The notes beneath the pieces were generated by a model. It was not told where the DNA came from, ran no database searches, and was given only the letters and a program-made list of their open reading frames with translations. From positions 35,654 through 99,653 of the forward strand of contig NZ_LJYG01000085.1 of assembly GCF_001440035.1 (NCBI RefSeq): a stretch of 64,000 nucleotides of DNA, read 5' to 3'. Source of the stretch: Bradyrhizobium manausense. Lineage in GTDB: Bacteria > Pseudomonadota > Alphaproteobacteria > Rhizobiales > Xanthobacteraceae. Below are positions 51,486 to 60,604 of the stretch, piece after piece. The position numbers and the translations under genes were made by a program. How positions within the stretch are numbered: the stretch's first letter is position 1; every line of letters starts with the position of its first letter.

Positions 51486-53489
51486 ATGCAACATGCGGAG
51501 AAACCAGCTCTCCGTTCCGACAAACCGTTGAAACAAGGTGTGCGCGCAGTGAGCTCAGGTCGCCTGCTATGGCGTGGCTATATACCCGGACGTCTGCTGC
51601 GTTGGGCCCAATTCTTTCCAAATTATCGGTTTGTTCCCGCACTCTCGATTGTGCTGGCCACAGCGATTACCATGCTGCTTGTCATCGATCGCGGCTTCGA
51701 TTTGACCGACGAGGCGATGTATCTGTACGACATGGAGCATGCCGGGCCGAGTTCGGGGACCCACATTTACCTGATCGCCGGCAGGCTGGGCCACCTGTTC
51801 CACAACAACATCGTTGTCTGGCGCGTGATTTCACTTTGCCTGAACATGGCCGGCTCTTTGATCTTTGCCGCTGGATTCTGGCGCCTGGGCACAGGCCTGG
51901 GTCTCTTCGGAAATTCCCGCTCGAAATCGGACCGGACGGGATTCTTCATTGCTATTCTGATCGGGTCGCTTGGATATTACGGTGTTGGCCCACCTTCTCT
52001 TTCGTCGAACAGCGTGGCGGCCTTCGGCTTGGTCTCCGGCACGGGACTGCTTGCGCTTGCGGTGACGGCCGCGCCCGGCATCCGACGTCACGTCCTGATT
52101 GCGCTGTCGTCGCTGGCTATCGTGTTGCTCGAGGCGGCCCGGATCAGCGCAGGCGCAGGCTATCTGCTGGCCGCGCCGGCGATGCTCTGGCTGGCCTCCA
52201 CGCTTTTAGGCTGGCAGGCGACGATCCGGCTCGCCCTGGTGCACATCCTATTCGGAGTGCTCTGGACAATCGTGCTGGCGACTGCGTTCGACGCTTGGCA
52301 GCAGATCTTGCCGGTGATTCAGCTCATGCTGAGCACAGGCAATTCAGAAGGGTCGTCCTATAACTACGGGGTGCTGGCTGAGCAGCATCTAGTGGATCTT
52401 TTCGGCTTTGCCTGGCAATCCCTGCGCTATGCAGCCGCCGCCGTCGGGGCCGGGCTCCTTGCGAGCCTGCCGCTGGGCTGGCGAGCTTTCTTCACGTCTC
52501 CGTCGCCTCCCGTGCTCCGTCAGGTCCGAGCCAGTGTCCTGTTTTTTGCAGCTCTCCTGCCGTTGATTCCGCTGTGGGACTACCTTTCGCTGGTCAACAT
52601 CTTCGCGAACTGGCCGTCGGGCCTCTGCGCCGACGCCGCCATGATCGTCTGTGACCAGCCGATTGGCATGACCGGTCGGCCCTTCATGTATGCCGTCGGC
52701 GGACAGATTGTCGTTGCGGCCCTGTTCGCAATGCTGGATCGGCTCCCTCCGAAAAGCGCACCATTTAACGAGACCGGTCGCTGGACCGCCTCGGCCTGGT
52801 CGATTCTGCTCGTTCTGTTGCTGATCCTCACGATCGTCACTTCGCTCGGCACCAATACCGGCTTGCTCGCGCACAGCATCTTCTGCATGGGGCCCCTGAT
52901 GGCGGCGGGATACATTGCGCTCACACATGCGGGTTTGCGCCTCGGCCGGATACCTGGCTGCGTTGCGCCCGTCTCCCTCATCTGCTTTTCGTTGCTTGTG
53001 GTCGTCTCCATTGCACATAATCGCCTGTTCTTTCCGTATCGGTTGGATGGGACGATCTTCAGGCAGACGACACGGCTCGATCACCCGCCTGAGCTCAAGG
53101 GTCTCAAGGTCAGCGCAAGCCTGTCGAGCGAGCTGGCGAATATCGAGCGTACCCTTCTAAGCGCCGGCTTCGACCCGCAGCGCGATCTTGTTCTCCCTAT
53201 CTACAACATGCCCGGTCTTATCGTCGGCACCAACACACGCGCATTCGGATTCGCCTGGCTCGACACGGGGCCAGGCTGGGACGAGATCAACTGCCATCGT
53301 ATCAAGACCGATCCGGCCGACCTTCGTTCTATCGGACGGCTCTTCGTACTGTCCAACAGCCCAGCAAGTCCTGCTTTGGCCAACTGCCTGAGGGAACGCG
53401 GTGTCGATATGGCAGCCGAGCAGCGGATCGCGACCATTCCAGTTGAAGCTACTCCGCCCGTAAAAGTGGGCATCGTCCCCATTCCTTAA
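51486..53489 (+). CDS. large membrane protein, GT-C glycosyltransferase-like
   Basis: A 667-residue protein with about a dozen hydrophobic segments. After the first helix comes DRGFDLTDEAMYLYDMEHAG (about 67-86); an acidic pair in the first external loop is the hallmark of GT-C enzymes such as PMT/ArnT, where Asp/Glu binds the metal or the lipid-phosphate sugar. The C-terminal 130 residues are soluble and probably periplasmic. The first 45 or so residues are polar and basic; the true start could be further in. GT-C enzymes use polyprenyl-phosphate sugars, and a GT2 of the type that makes these is encoded 2 kb downstream. Confidence 0.6.
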   Translation: MQHAEKPALRSDKPLKQGVRAVSSGRLLWRGYIPGRLLRWAQFFPNYRFVPALSIVLATAITMLLVIDRGFDLTDEAMYLYDMEHAGPSSGTHIYLIAGRLGHLFHNNIVVWRVISLCLNMAGSLIFAAGFWRLGTGLGLFGNSRSKSDRTGFFIAILIGSLGYYGVGPPSLSSNSVAAFGLVSGTGLLALAVTAAPGIRRHVLIALSSLAIVLLEAARISAGAGYLLAAPAMLWLASTLLGWQATIRLALVHILFGVLWTIVLATAFDAWQQILPVIQLMLSTGNSEGSSYNYGVLAEQHLVDLFGFAWQSLRYAAAAVGAGLLASLPLGWRAFFTSPSPPVLRQVRASVLFFAALLPLIPLWDYLSLVNIFANWPSGLCADAAMIVCDQPIGMTGRPFMYAVGGQIVVAALFAMLDRLPPKSAPFNETGRWTASAWSILLVLLLILTIVTSLGTNTGLLAHSIFCMGPLMAAGYIALTHAGLRLGRIPGCVAPVSLICFSLLVVVSIAHNRLFFPYRLDGTIFRQTTRLDHPPELKGLKVSASLSSELANIERTLLSAGFDPQRDLVLPIYNMPGLIVGTNTRAFGFAWLDTGPGWDEINCHRIKTDPADLRSIGRLFVLSNSPASPALANCLRERGVDMAAEQRIATIPVEATPPVKVGIVPIP

Positions 53490-53543
53490 GGGGACCACCG
53501 CCAGTCACCGTCTTCTCAGGATATCAACCCGACCAGCCTCATA

Positions 53544-55514
53544 ATGTCGTACACCACTCCTCCAGACCGACGGCGCGCCTGCATCCTCTATGTCGGTCTT
53601 GCCGTCGCCGTCGCGATCTCGCTTCTCTCCTATTTCGACGCGTTGTCTCAGTACGCGACCGCTGACCAGGACGTCACTGCGCTCCGGCTGACCAATTTTC
53701 TGAAAGATCCGCGATCGGCGTCTCTGGCACAAGGATCGATGATTTCCAACCTTGTTGTCGCCGGACCCGCGCGGCTGCTTGCGGACCTGTTCGGCTGGTT
53801 CTGGCACGCCGACGATCTCATCGTCTGGAATATCCACTCCACGAAGATACTGCCCTTCGCCATCGTCCAGGTCACGGTCTCGCTCGCGCTAATCCTGTAT
53901 CTGGCGCACTCCGCGACCGAACTGGCGCGCCCCGGCGCCACATCGCAGCGGATCGCCCTTCTCTTCGCACTGGCGCTGATCATGAACTGCCCGATGCTCA
54001 AGGGGCTCGTGAAGGTTCTAAAATACGACGCGCTGTCGACACTGTTTTCGGCAATCGCCGTGCTTTGCTATCTGCGCTATCGCACGGCCAGTCCATCCTC
54101 CTCCAAAGTCTTTCCGCTCGCATCGATCGGCTTCTTCGCGGCGCTCGCCTATCTGGAGAAAGATTCCACCATCTCGAACGCGGTCCTGATCCTCCTGATT
54201 GAAACAACATTGATCCCGTTTTCGTCGGCAGACGGGCGCGCCGCACTGCTTCGGCTGACGCGCTTTCTCGGCGTGGTCGCGCTGAGTTTCCTCGTCACCA
54301 GCTTTGTCGCCTCGCCGCTGTACTGGCGGCACCCCCGCGAGATCTCGACCCTGTTTTCAAGTGTCGGGCCGTATCTCGTCAACGTGCCGATGGGACTCGC
54401 CCTATTGGGCACCGTGGTGCTGGCCTCCCTCTATATCCTCGTTCCCATGATACGGCCGGTATGGCCGGCGCGGATCGGCCTGCCTGTGTTCCAGAAGGCC
54501 GTGCTGCTGTTTCTCACCGCGGCAGTCGGGGTCTTCGCCGTCTTGAGTGTGATCTTTCAGGAGAACCTCATTTTCGATCCGACCATCGCCGGCAATGATC
54601 TCCACCCTGCAGATCTTGCGGCACGATCAATCTACGTGTCGAAGCCGATCGCCTTCAGCTCCATCACGACGCTGGACCAGAGCGCCTGGATCACCCACGC
54701 CAAGGTTCTATTCGGCATAATCAGGACGCTGTTCTACACGCTTCCGGAGATCACGGTCGTCATGATCGTGACCGCCGCTCCGCTATTTCTGTTCCTGTCC
54801 CGCAACGATGAATACCTCTTCAAGTCGCATGCAGCCACCCTGCTTCTGCTGATGGCGGTGCCAGCCGCAACGCTGCTGGCCTACGCAATCGGCGACGTAC
54901 CTTTCGACCCGAAATATCTCGTCCTCGTAAGTCTTCTCCTCACCATCTATGGGACGTTTCCGGCGCTGGTCGCCCTGGCCAAAGCGCCTCCGCGCGTCCC
55001 TGCCACGACTGCTTATCTCTTGGTGACGTGCGCCGTCCTGTGGACCGCATTTGAAGCGGCTCCCACCAACCTGCGCTACAAGAACATCCTACGCGATCGC
55101 ACCGTTGAAAATGCGTCGGCCATCGATATGAACCATTACATCTGGTGGATGTGGCCGGGCTGGGGAGAAACGACGTATTTCATCTCTCGCTATCTGGAAA
55201 AAAATGCCGATCGACCGGCAAAAATTGCATTCGACAACCGACGGCCGTTCTACACGAGCCCTTCACTCAATTGGATTCAACTCGACTTCGACCAATGCCA
55301 GTCTCTGGACGATTTGAGGGCGATCTTGAACGCAACCGCCGTGGCGGATTCCGATTTCCTGGTCGTCAGCAAGAATATGGCCAATCGACGCTGGTGTTTG
55401 AATCAAATCTTGCGGCAGATGCGGGACAAGGCGGTCTATGTCGATCGCCAGCAGGGCTTCGATTACGGCTGGCTGTTCAGATACAGCGATGTCCAGCGGA
55501 CGTTCCAGCATTGA
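53544..55514 (+). CDS. large membrane protein, possibly GT-C-like
   Basis: A 656-residue protein with about eleven hydrophobic segments and a soluble C-terminal domain (from about residue 520, NILRDRTVENASAIDMNHYI). The first external loop has QYATADQDVTALRLTNFL, with acidic residues at the place used by GT-C enzymes, but the match is weaker than in the preceding gene. The mid-protein loop LKGLVKVLKYDALSTLFSA is conserved-looking. It is 54 bases downstream of the other membrane protein, both on the plus strand, and shares its architecture, so both may act on the same glycan. Function is not known. Confidence 0.55.
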   Translation: MSYTTPPDRRRACILYVGLAVAVAISLLSYFDALSQYATADQDVTALRLTNFLKDPRSASLAQGSMISNLVVAGPARLLADLFGWFWHADDLIVWNIHSTKILPFAIVQVTVSLALILYLAHSATELARPGATSQRIALLFALALIMNCPMLKGLVKVLKYDALSTLFSAIAVLCYLRYRTASPSSSKVFPLASIGFFAALAYLEKDSTISNAVLILLIETTLIPFSSADGRAALLRLTRFLGVVALSFLVTSFVASPLYWRHPREISTLFSSVGPYLVNVPMGLALLGTVVLASLYILVPMIRPVWPARIGLPVFQKAVLLFLTAAVGVFAVLSVIFQENLIFDPTIAGNDLHPADLAARSIYVSKPIAFSSITTLDQSAWITHAKVLFGIIRTLFYTLPEITVVMIVTAAPLFLFLSRNDEYLFKSHAATLLLLMAVPAATLLAYAIGDVPFDPKYLVLVSLLLTIYGTFPALVALAKAPPRVPATTAYLLVTCAVLWTAFEAAPTNLRYKNILRDRTVENASAIDMNHYIWWMWPGWGETTYFISRYLEKNADRPAKIAFDNRRPFYTSPSLNWIQLDFDQCQSLDDLRAILNATAVADSDFLVVSKNMANRRWCLNQILRQMRDKAVYVDRQQGFDYGWLFRYSDVQRTFQH

Positions 55515-55740
55515 CGACGCGTAGCCCGGCATGCTGGCGCGTGCAACGCCGGTTGACAGACCCAGCCGCTTCGACCGGCCTTATTCGCGCTCCAGTGGAA
55601 GACGGCGGGAGCCGTTGAAAAGCTTGACAGATCGGCTATAAGGCCGCCCAATAATGCGGCCAGGGGTTGGGAACCACCCCGAACCGCCGGCGCCTACCAG
55701 TCATCCTGCTCGCAGAAACATGATTTCCAAAGGAGCCCTT

Positions 55741-56754
55741 TTGGAACGCACCCAGCTCAGCGTCGTCATTCCCGTTTACAACGAAAGGGGGGCTCTGACC
55801 AACCTCATCGGCGAAATCAGGTCGGTCTGCGAAACTCATAACTACGAGTATGAGATCATCGTGGTCGACGATGGCTCGACTGATGGCAGCGCTGAAGTTG
55901 CAGCCGGCTTGCCCGGGGTCACGGTCGTTTGTTTCCGCCGGAATTTTGGCCAGACCGCCGCCTTCGACAGCGGCTTCCAGATGGCAAGATTCCCCTATGT
56001 CATCACCATGGATGGCGACGGACAAAACGACCCGAACGATATGCCGAAGATGATTGCGTATCTGGAAGCGAACAACCTCGACGTTGTCGCCGGATGGCGG
56101 AAATCCCGAAAGGATACATTCGGCAAACGCATCATCTCGCGGGGCGCGAATCTGCTGCGAAAGATGTTCCTGCGGGACAACATCCACGACAGCGGCTGCT
56201 CGCTCAAGATCTTCCGCCGCGAGTGCTTCGAGAATTTGCGGCTCTACGGCGAGATGCACCGGTTCATTCCCGCCCTCCTGCAGATGCAGGGCTTCTCGGT
56301 CGGCGAGATCGCGGTCAACCATCGGCCGCGAACGACCGGGCGTTCGAAATACAACGTATTTCGGACATTCAAGGGCCTTGCCGACATGATGCTGCTGTGG
56401 TTCTGGCGCAGCTACTCGGTGCGGCCAATCCACCTCTTGGGAAGCGTCGGCGTCCTACTTCTCGTGATATCGGCTCTGTTCGGACTGCGAACCGTGTACC
56501 TGTTCCTCAACGAGCAGAAACTTTCGAGCACGCTGGAGCCGCTCTTGACCGTGTTCACCTTCATCGCCGGACTGCTGTTCGTATCGCTCGGAATCCTGAC
56601 GGACCTCCTCATCAAAATCTACTACGCCGTGGAAGACATGCCGTACTACTCGATCCGCAAAGTCATCCGCCCGGGCTCGGTCGGCGAGAAGCCGGTCACG
56701 ATCCCGACCAGCAACGCCAGGCAGGCCGACAGCGATCGTTCATTGGCATCCTGA
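55741..56754 (+). CDS. GT2 polyisoprenyl-phosphate glycosyltransferase (GtrB/ArnC/DPM1-like)
   Basis: A 337-residue GT-A enzyme. LSVVIPVYNERGALTNLIGE opens the fold, EIIVVDDGSTDGSAEVAAG provides one acidic site, VITMDGDGQNDPNDMPKMIA the metal site, and SGCSLKIFRRECFENLRLYG plus RPRTTGRSKYNVFRTFKGLA the acceptor region. Two membrane helices lie in the last 100 residues. The TTG at 55741 has AAAGGAG 5 bases before it and is preferred; ATG 55720 would add seven residues but has no such site. The family makes undecaprenyl-phosphate sugars used by GT-C enzymes. Its stop shares one base with the next start (TGATG). A decayed copy is at 35796-36642. Confidence 0.9.
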   Translation: MERTQLSVVIPVYNERGALTNLIGEIRSVCETHNYEYEIIVVDDGSTDGSAEVAAGLPGVTVVCFRRNFGQTAAFDSGFQMARFPYVITMDGDGQNDPNDMPKMIAYLEANNLDVVAGWRKSRKDTFGKRIISRGANLLRKMFLRDNIHDSGCSLKIFRRECFENLRLYGEMHRFIPALLQMQGFSVGEIAVNHRPRTTGRSKYNVFRTFKGLADMMLLWFWRSYSVRPIHLLGSVGVLLLVISALFGLRTVYLFLNEQKLSSTLEPLLTVFTFIAGLLFVSLGILTDLLIKIYYAVEDMPYYSIRKVIRPGSVGEKPVTIPTSNARQADSDRSLAS

Positions 56755-57884
56755 TGCCGAGCCGTGAAAATCACATGGCATCGAGCGAGATCTCCGATCT
56801 GGCCATTTCTGCCTTTCCGCTCTCGAAGGGGCACAGCACGGGTCGGGGTCTCGAGCGTGTGATCGCCGAACTCGTTACGGGCCTGGAAGCCATTGGCCAG
56901 CCCTACACGTTCTACGACCGCGGCATCATTCGCAGCGAATTGTTGGCCATGACGCAGGCCGCAAGTTTCACGCTCGAACTGCGCCGCAAACGTCACGACC
57001 TCTGGTTCGCGGTCTACCCGATCGCCGGGATCTTTCCCATTTTGGCTGCACAGCGTCCGGTCGTCACGGGTCTGTACGATCTCATCCCGTTCCTTGCGAC
57101 GGGTTACGACAATGCCGCCAAGTACTTCATCAAGCGCCGCTGCATCGAATTTTCATGTCGCCGCAGTGACGGCATCATCGTTCCATTTCCGTCGACGGCC
57201 AAACAAATCCGTGAGTTGTTCGGTGTCCCCGCTGAGCGGGTCGAGGTCATCCCGCTCGGCGTCGACCACAAGACCTTTTTTCCCGAACCTCAAATCGAGC
57301 GACGGCCCCTCCACTTCGGCTTCCTCGGTGAGGCAAAACGCGCCAAGGGTCTGGACACGGCGATCATCGCCTTTTCGAAGATCTTGCCTCAGTTGCCCAA
57401 CGCCCATCTGTGGATCGCAAGCGACGGCAACGAGATCGATGAGATGAAGGAACTGGCGCGACGCCTGATACCGGAGCCGAACTACAAGTTCCTAGGCTTC
57501 ATCCCCGAGACCGAGATCCGCCGCTTCTATTGTGGCCTCGATCTGTTTCTATTTCCGTCCCGCTACGGTTTTGGAATGAGCCCCGTCGAGGCCATGGCTT
57601 GCGGAACGCCTGCGATCGTCGGAAGGACCCTGGATTCGGAGGACTTCTTCACTCAGGAGCTTTCGCTGGCGGACCCGAACTCTCCCGATGAGCTTGCCCA
57701 GCGCATGTTGGTCCTATGCACCGAGCGAGACCGCTACAACGAGCTGCGCGATTGGGGACTTGCGCGCGTCCAGACGTTATCATGGGAAAGCATGGCGCGC
57801 CGTTACCTGGCGTTTTTCCAGAGGGTCAAAGCGGACTATGCCGTTCGCCAGAGCCGAACCGAGAGAGCAGCATCCGAAGCATGA
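56754..57884 (+). CDS. glycosyltransferase, GT4 family
   Basis: A 376-residue GT-B transferase. The N-terminal domain includes AISAFPLSKGHSTGRGLERV and PVVTGLYDLIPFLATGYDNA; the C-terminal domain has RRPLHFGFLGEAKRAKGLDT and the donor site DLFLFPSRYGFGMSPVEAMA with CGTPAIVGRTLDS. The ATG at 56754 overlaps the stop of the GT2 gene by one base; a second ATG at 56775 is possible. GT2 and GT4 are clearly coupled, and the same pair occurs as an inverted relic at 34889-36642. The donor sugar is unknown. Confidence 0.9.
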   Translation: MPSRENHMASSEISDLAISAFPLSKGHSTGRGLERVIAELVTGLEAIGQPYTFYDRGIIRSELLAMTQAASFTLELRRKRHDLWFAVYPIAGIFPILAAQRPVVTGLYDLIPFLATGYDNAAKYFIKRRCIEFSCRRSDGIIVPFPSTAKQIRELFGVPAERVEVIPLGVDHKTFFPEPQIERRPLHFGFLGEAKRAKGLDTAIIAFSKILPQLPNAHLWIASDGNEIDEMKELARRLIPEPNYKFLGFIPETEIRRFYCGLDLFLFPSRYGFGMSPVEAMACGTPAIVGRTLDSEDFFTQELSLADPNSPDELAQRMLVLCTERDRYNELRDWGLARVQTLSWESMARRYLAFFQRVKADYAVRQSRTERAASEA

Positions 57885-58189
57885 AACCGGCGGTCGAACT
57901 TGCCGGAATGCTCGGAAGGTTCGCTTTCGTGGATCGACCGTTTGGCTGCTTGACGCGCGCGCGATGCTCGCCGTCGCGCAGAGAATCGCGATCGGACACT
58001 TCGCGCTGGCGCGCGTGATTGCGGGGGTCGTGATGATCCCGACTGCGGCGCCCTGGCGACATCATTCGCCTCGTCTTTATCGGGCAGCTCTACCGGGGCC
58101 TTGCCGGAATGGCTGAGAACGCGGAAGTTTCAGGCGCTCAAGGCGGCAGCCAATCACTGATGACTCTGGTCTTCTGAGATCATCGCGCT
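57885..58189. other. 305-base region with a possible gene remnant
   Basis: A stretch at about 58035-58178 on the plus strand reads RRPGDIIRLVFIGQLYRGLA followed by GMAENAEVSGAQGGSQSLMT, then a stop. This looks like the end of a protein, but no start or body is present upstream; the part from 57882 (MKPAVELAGMLGRFAFVDRP) is in another frame. A remnant of one more gene is likely, identity unknown. Confidence 0.4.
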
Positions 58190-60268
58190 TCAGACCAGAA
58201 GATCGTGACCGATATGGAGCAGCGCATCTGGCTGGGTCGGTGATGATGGCGCAACCACGGTGATCTGGGTTACGTTGTGGTTGTTGTTGGTCTCGTTGCT
58301 CTCGGCGATTGCGTTGGTGTAGTCCGCGATCGCGCCAATGTAGTAGGTTCCTGGCGCCACGTTGCTGGGCAGCGTCAACGTGATCGCCTGGTGATCGTAG
58401 TAGCCGGGCGTTCCGTTGGCCGTCAGGCCAGGAGAGGCGACCGTGCTCAGCAAGGTGTCGCCTGTCGTGATCGTCGCGTCCGTGGAGAAGTAAAAGCCTG
58501 AGGTCGATGGCGCAGCCGCAGCCTTGCCAAAATTCACCACCCAGAAGTCAACGTTGGTGCTCCCGCCCGCCGCGATCGTCGTGCTGCTCACGCTGTCGAA
58601 CGACGCGGTCAAATCGGGCAAGGCCGGCGCTGTCACCGTGATCTGCGTAACATTGTGATTGTTGTTGGCCTCGTTGCTCTCCGAAATCGCATTGTTGTAG
58701 TCCGCGATTCCGCCGATGTAATAAGTGCCGGGTGCCAGATTGGCGGGAAGTGCCAGCGAGACCGTCTGGTGATCGTAATAGCCCGTCGCCCCGTTCGCCG
58801 ACAGCCCTGGCGAGGCCACCGTCGTCAGCAGCGTATCTCCCGTCGTGATCGTCGCGTCGGTCGACAGATAGAGGCCCGAGGTCGACCCGGCAGCGGCAGC
58901 CTTGCCAAGATTCACCACCCAGAAGTCAACGTTAGTGCTACCGCCCGCCGCAATCGTAGTGCTGCTTACGCTGTCGAACGACGCGGTCAAATCAGGCTTG
59001 GCCGGCGCTGTCACTGTGATCTGCGTAACATTGTGATTGTTGTTGGCCTCGTTGCTCTCCGAAATTGCATTATTGTAGTCCGCGATTCCGCCGATGTAAT
59101 AAGTGCCGGGTGCCAGATTGGCGGGAAGCGCCAGCGAGACCGTCTGGTGATCGTAATAGCCCGTCGCCCCGTTCGCGGACAGCCCTGGCGAAGCCACCGT
59201 CGTCAGCAGCGTATCTCCCGTCGTGATCGTCGCGTCGGTCGACAGATAGAGGCCCGAGATCGACGCGGCAGCGGGAGCGTTGCCAAAATTCACCATCCAG
59301 AAGTCAACGCTAGTGCTACCGCCCGCCGCAATCGTCGTGCTGCTTACGCTGTCGAACGACGCGGTCAAATCAGGCTTGGCCGGAGGGTGATTCACATGAA
59401 AACCCAACGCATCGAGCTGCTTCAGGTCGACCGCCGAAAGCGTCTGGCTTGTGGTACCTGTGTAGAACTCGTTGAAGGGATCGTTCGGCCCTTGCACACC
59501 GGTATTGAGGAAGTCGCTGGGGTCGGATGTCTGGCCGTAATCGGCGATCTTGCTCGCACCGTTGTCGAGCGAGAAATAGGCTGGCGGCGCGGTAGCGCCG
59601 CCCTGGAACAGGTGGACGTTTGGGCTCGTGAAGCGGAAGAAGTCAAACACATCGGGCGCCGAACCATAGGGCACCCGGCCCATCGCGTGGGTCAATTCGT
59701 GCAGCGCAACGCCGACCACCAGATTAGGGTCGATGTCGGTGGAAAAATACGCGCTGGCGTCGTCGGTCGTGGTGTCGTTGGCGCCGATGACGCCCCAGAG
59801 CTTGAGCTGCGCATTCCAGACTGCGACGTTCGATTGTCCCTGAATTGTGGAGCCGGCCGGCAGGCTGTTGAACGTCGTGTCGCCGGCGGTCGCATTGTTG
59901 ACCAACTGCGAGTGGGTCCAGGCATAGGTTTCATAATAGCCGCTGTCAGGGCCCGCCGCAGCGCCGCCGCCCGTCCCGCTATAGTCGATGTTGATGTTGA
60001 CCGTGATCTTGTCGGTGAGGTTGGCGGCCAGGATCGAGACCGCTTGTTGCAGGCCGTTCTTGAAGCTGGTCGGCGCGGCCTGTGCCGCCGCATCGAGGAT
60101 CAGGTTGATGGTGATGCCACCCGAGTTGACCGACATGACGGAGCCGGTCGTGGTGGTCGAACCGGGAGTGGTTCCCGCGGTGTCCGGGAAATAGCTGCCC
60201 TGAATGCTATTGCCGACAACCGTATAGAACGGATCGTCGGAGAGCAGTTCATCGATCGATGTTCTCAT
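58190..60268 (-). CDS. putative secreted metallopeptidase with three CARDB-like repeats
   Basis: A 692-residue protein. Residues 45-290 form a zinc-peptidase-like domain with HELTHAMGRVP at 190-200; the first two His and the Glu fit the HExxH site of metzincins, but no third His follows at the usual place, so activity is uncertain. Residues 298-675 are three nearly identical 126-residue units (each begins PDLTASFDSVSSTTIAAGGS and has an ESNEANNNHNVTQI end), which look like CARDB adhesion repeats. No Sec signal is seen; the first residues are MRTSIDELLSDDPFYTVVGN. A short acidic tail ends HIGHDLLV, so type I secretion is possible but inferred. It stands alone on the minus strand. Confidence 0.8.
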   Translation of the reverse strand: MRTSIDELLSDDPFYTVVGNSIQGSYFPDTAGTTPGSTTTTGSVMSVNSGGITINLILDAAAQAAPTSFKNGLQQAVSILAANLTDKITVNINIDYSGTGGGAAAGPDSGYYETYAWTHSQLVNNATAGDTTFNSLPAGSTIQGQSNVAVWNAQLKLWGVIGANDTTTDDASAYFSTDIDPNLVVGVALHELTHAMGRVPYGSAPDVFDFFRFTSPNVHLFQGGATAPPAYFSLDNGASKIADYGQTSDPSDFLNTGVQGPNDPFNEFYTGTTSQTLSAVDLKQLDALGFHVNHPPAKPDLTASFDSVSSTTIAAGGSTSVDFWMVNFGNAPAAASISGLYLSTDATITTGDTLLTTVASPGLSANGATGYYDHQTVSLALPANLAPGTYYIGGIADYNNAISESNEANNNHNVTQITVTAPAKPDLTASFDSVSSTTIAAGGSTNVDFWVVNLGKAAAAGSTSGLYLSTDATITTGDTLLTTVASPGLSANGATGYYDHQTVSLALPANLAPGTYYIGGIADYNNAISESNEANNNHNVTQITVTAPALPDLTASFDSVSSTTIAAGGSTNVDFWVVNFGKAAAAPSTSGFYFSTDATITTGDTLLSTVASPGLTANGTPGYYDHQAITLTLPSNVAPGTYYIGAIADYTNAIAESNETNNNHNVTQITVVAPSSPTQPDALLHIGHDLLV
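58244..59377. repeat. three tandem 378-base repeat units inside the metallopeptidase gene
   Basis: Units at about 59000-59377, 58622-58999 and 58244-58621 are each 378 bases, encoding 126 residues. The first and second are nearly the same even at silent sites; the third is more diverged. This is a candidate for unequal recombination and copy-number change. Confidence 0.9.
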
Positions 60269-60604
60269 CGTAATGTCTCGAATCGAGCTTCAGTCGAGGT
60301 TCGACCGCCGCCAAAGAATGTCCGGTGCTGCGCGCCGGCCAGGCTCGGGCGTCAGGATTCAGTCCCCCGCGTTAATTTGTGGTTTCATGGAACCAGCAAT
60401 GCGAGCGTCAGCGAGTCTTTTGTTCACAAAGCCTCTGTCGATTCAACCCGGGCAACTACCGTCAACAATAACGTAACATTCAGAGAGACCTAGCGAATTC
60501 TGCGGCAGCCGCGGAACAAGGTACCCTGCTCGAGGCATTGAATTCCCGCTCGAATTGACCAATCAGAATCACTAACCCCTCCTCGCGTTCACCGGAGCCT
60601 CGAA

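Noticed and set aside
55929..56753. Upstream extension of the GT4 frame by 275 codons
   Set aside because: It overlaps the GT2 gene in another frame, is Arg/Pro-rich, and the intact domain starts at 56754.
58244..59377. Repeats as a possible CRISPR array
   Set aside because: Units are 378 bases, coding and contiguous without spacers. No CRISPR array was seen anywhere in the window.
58655..60493. 612-codon plus-strand frame opposite the metallopeptidase gene
   Set aside because: It only mirrors the tandem repeats and has a basic, low-complexity composition.
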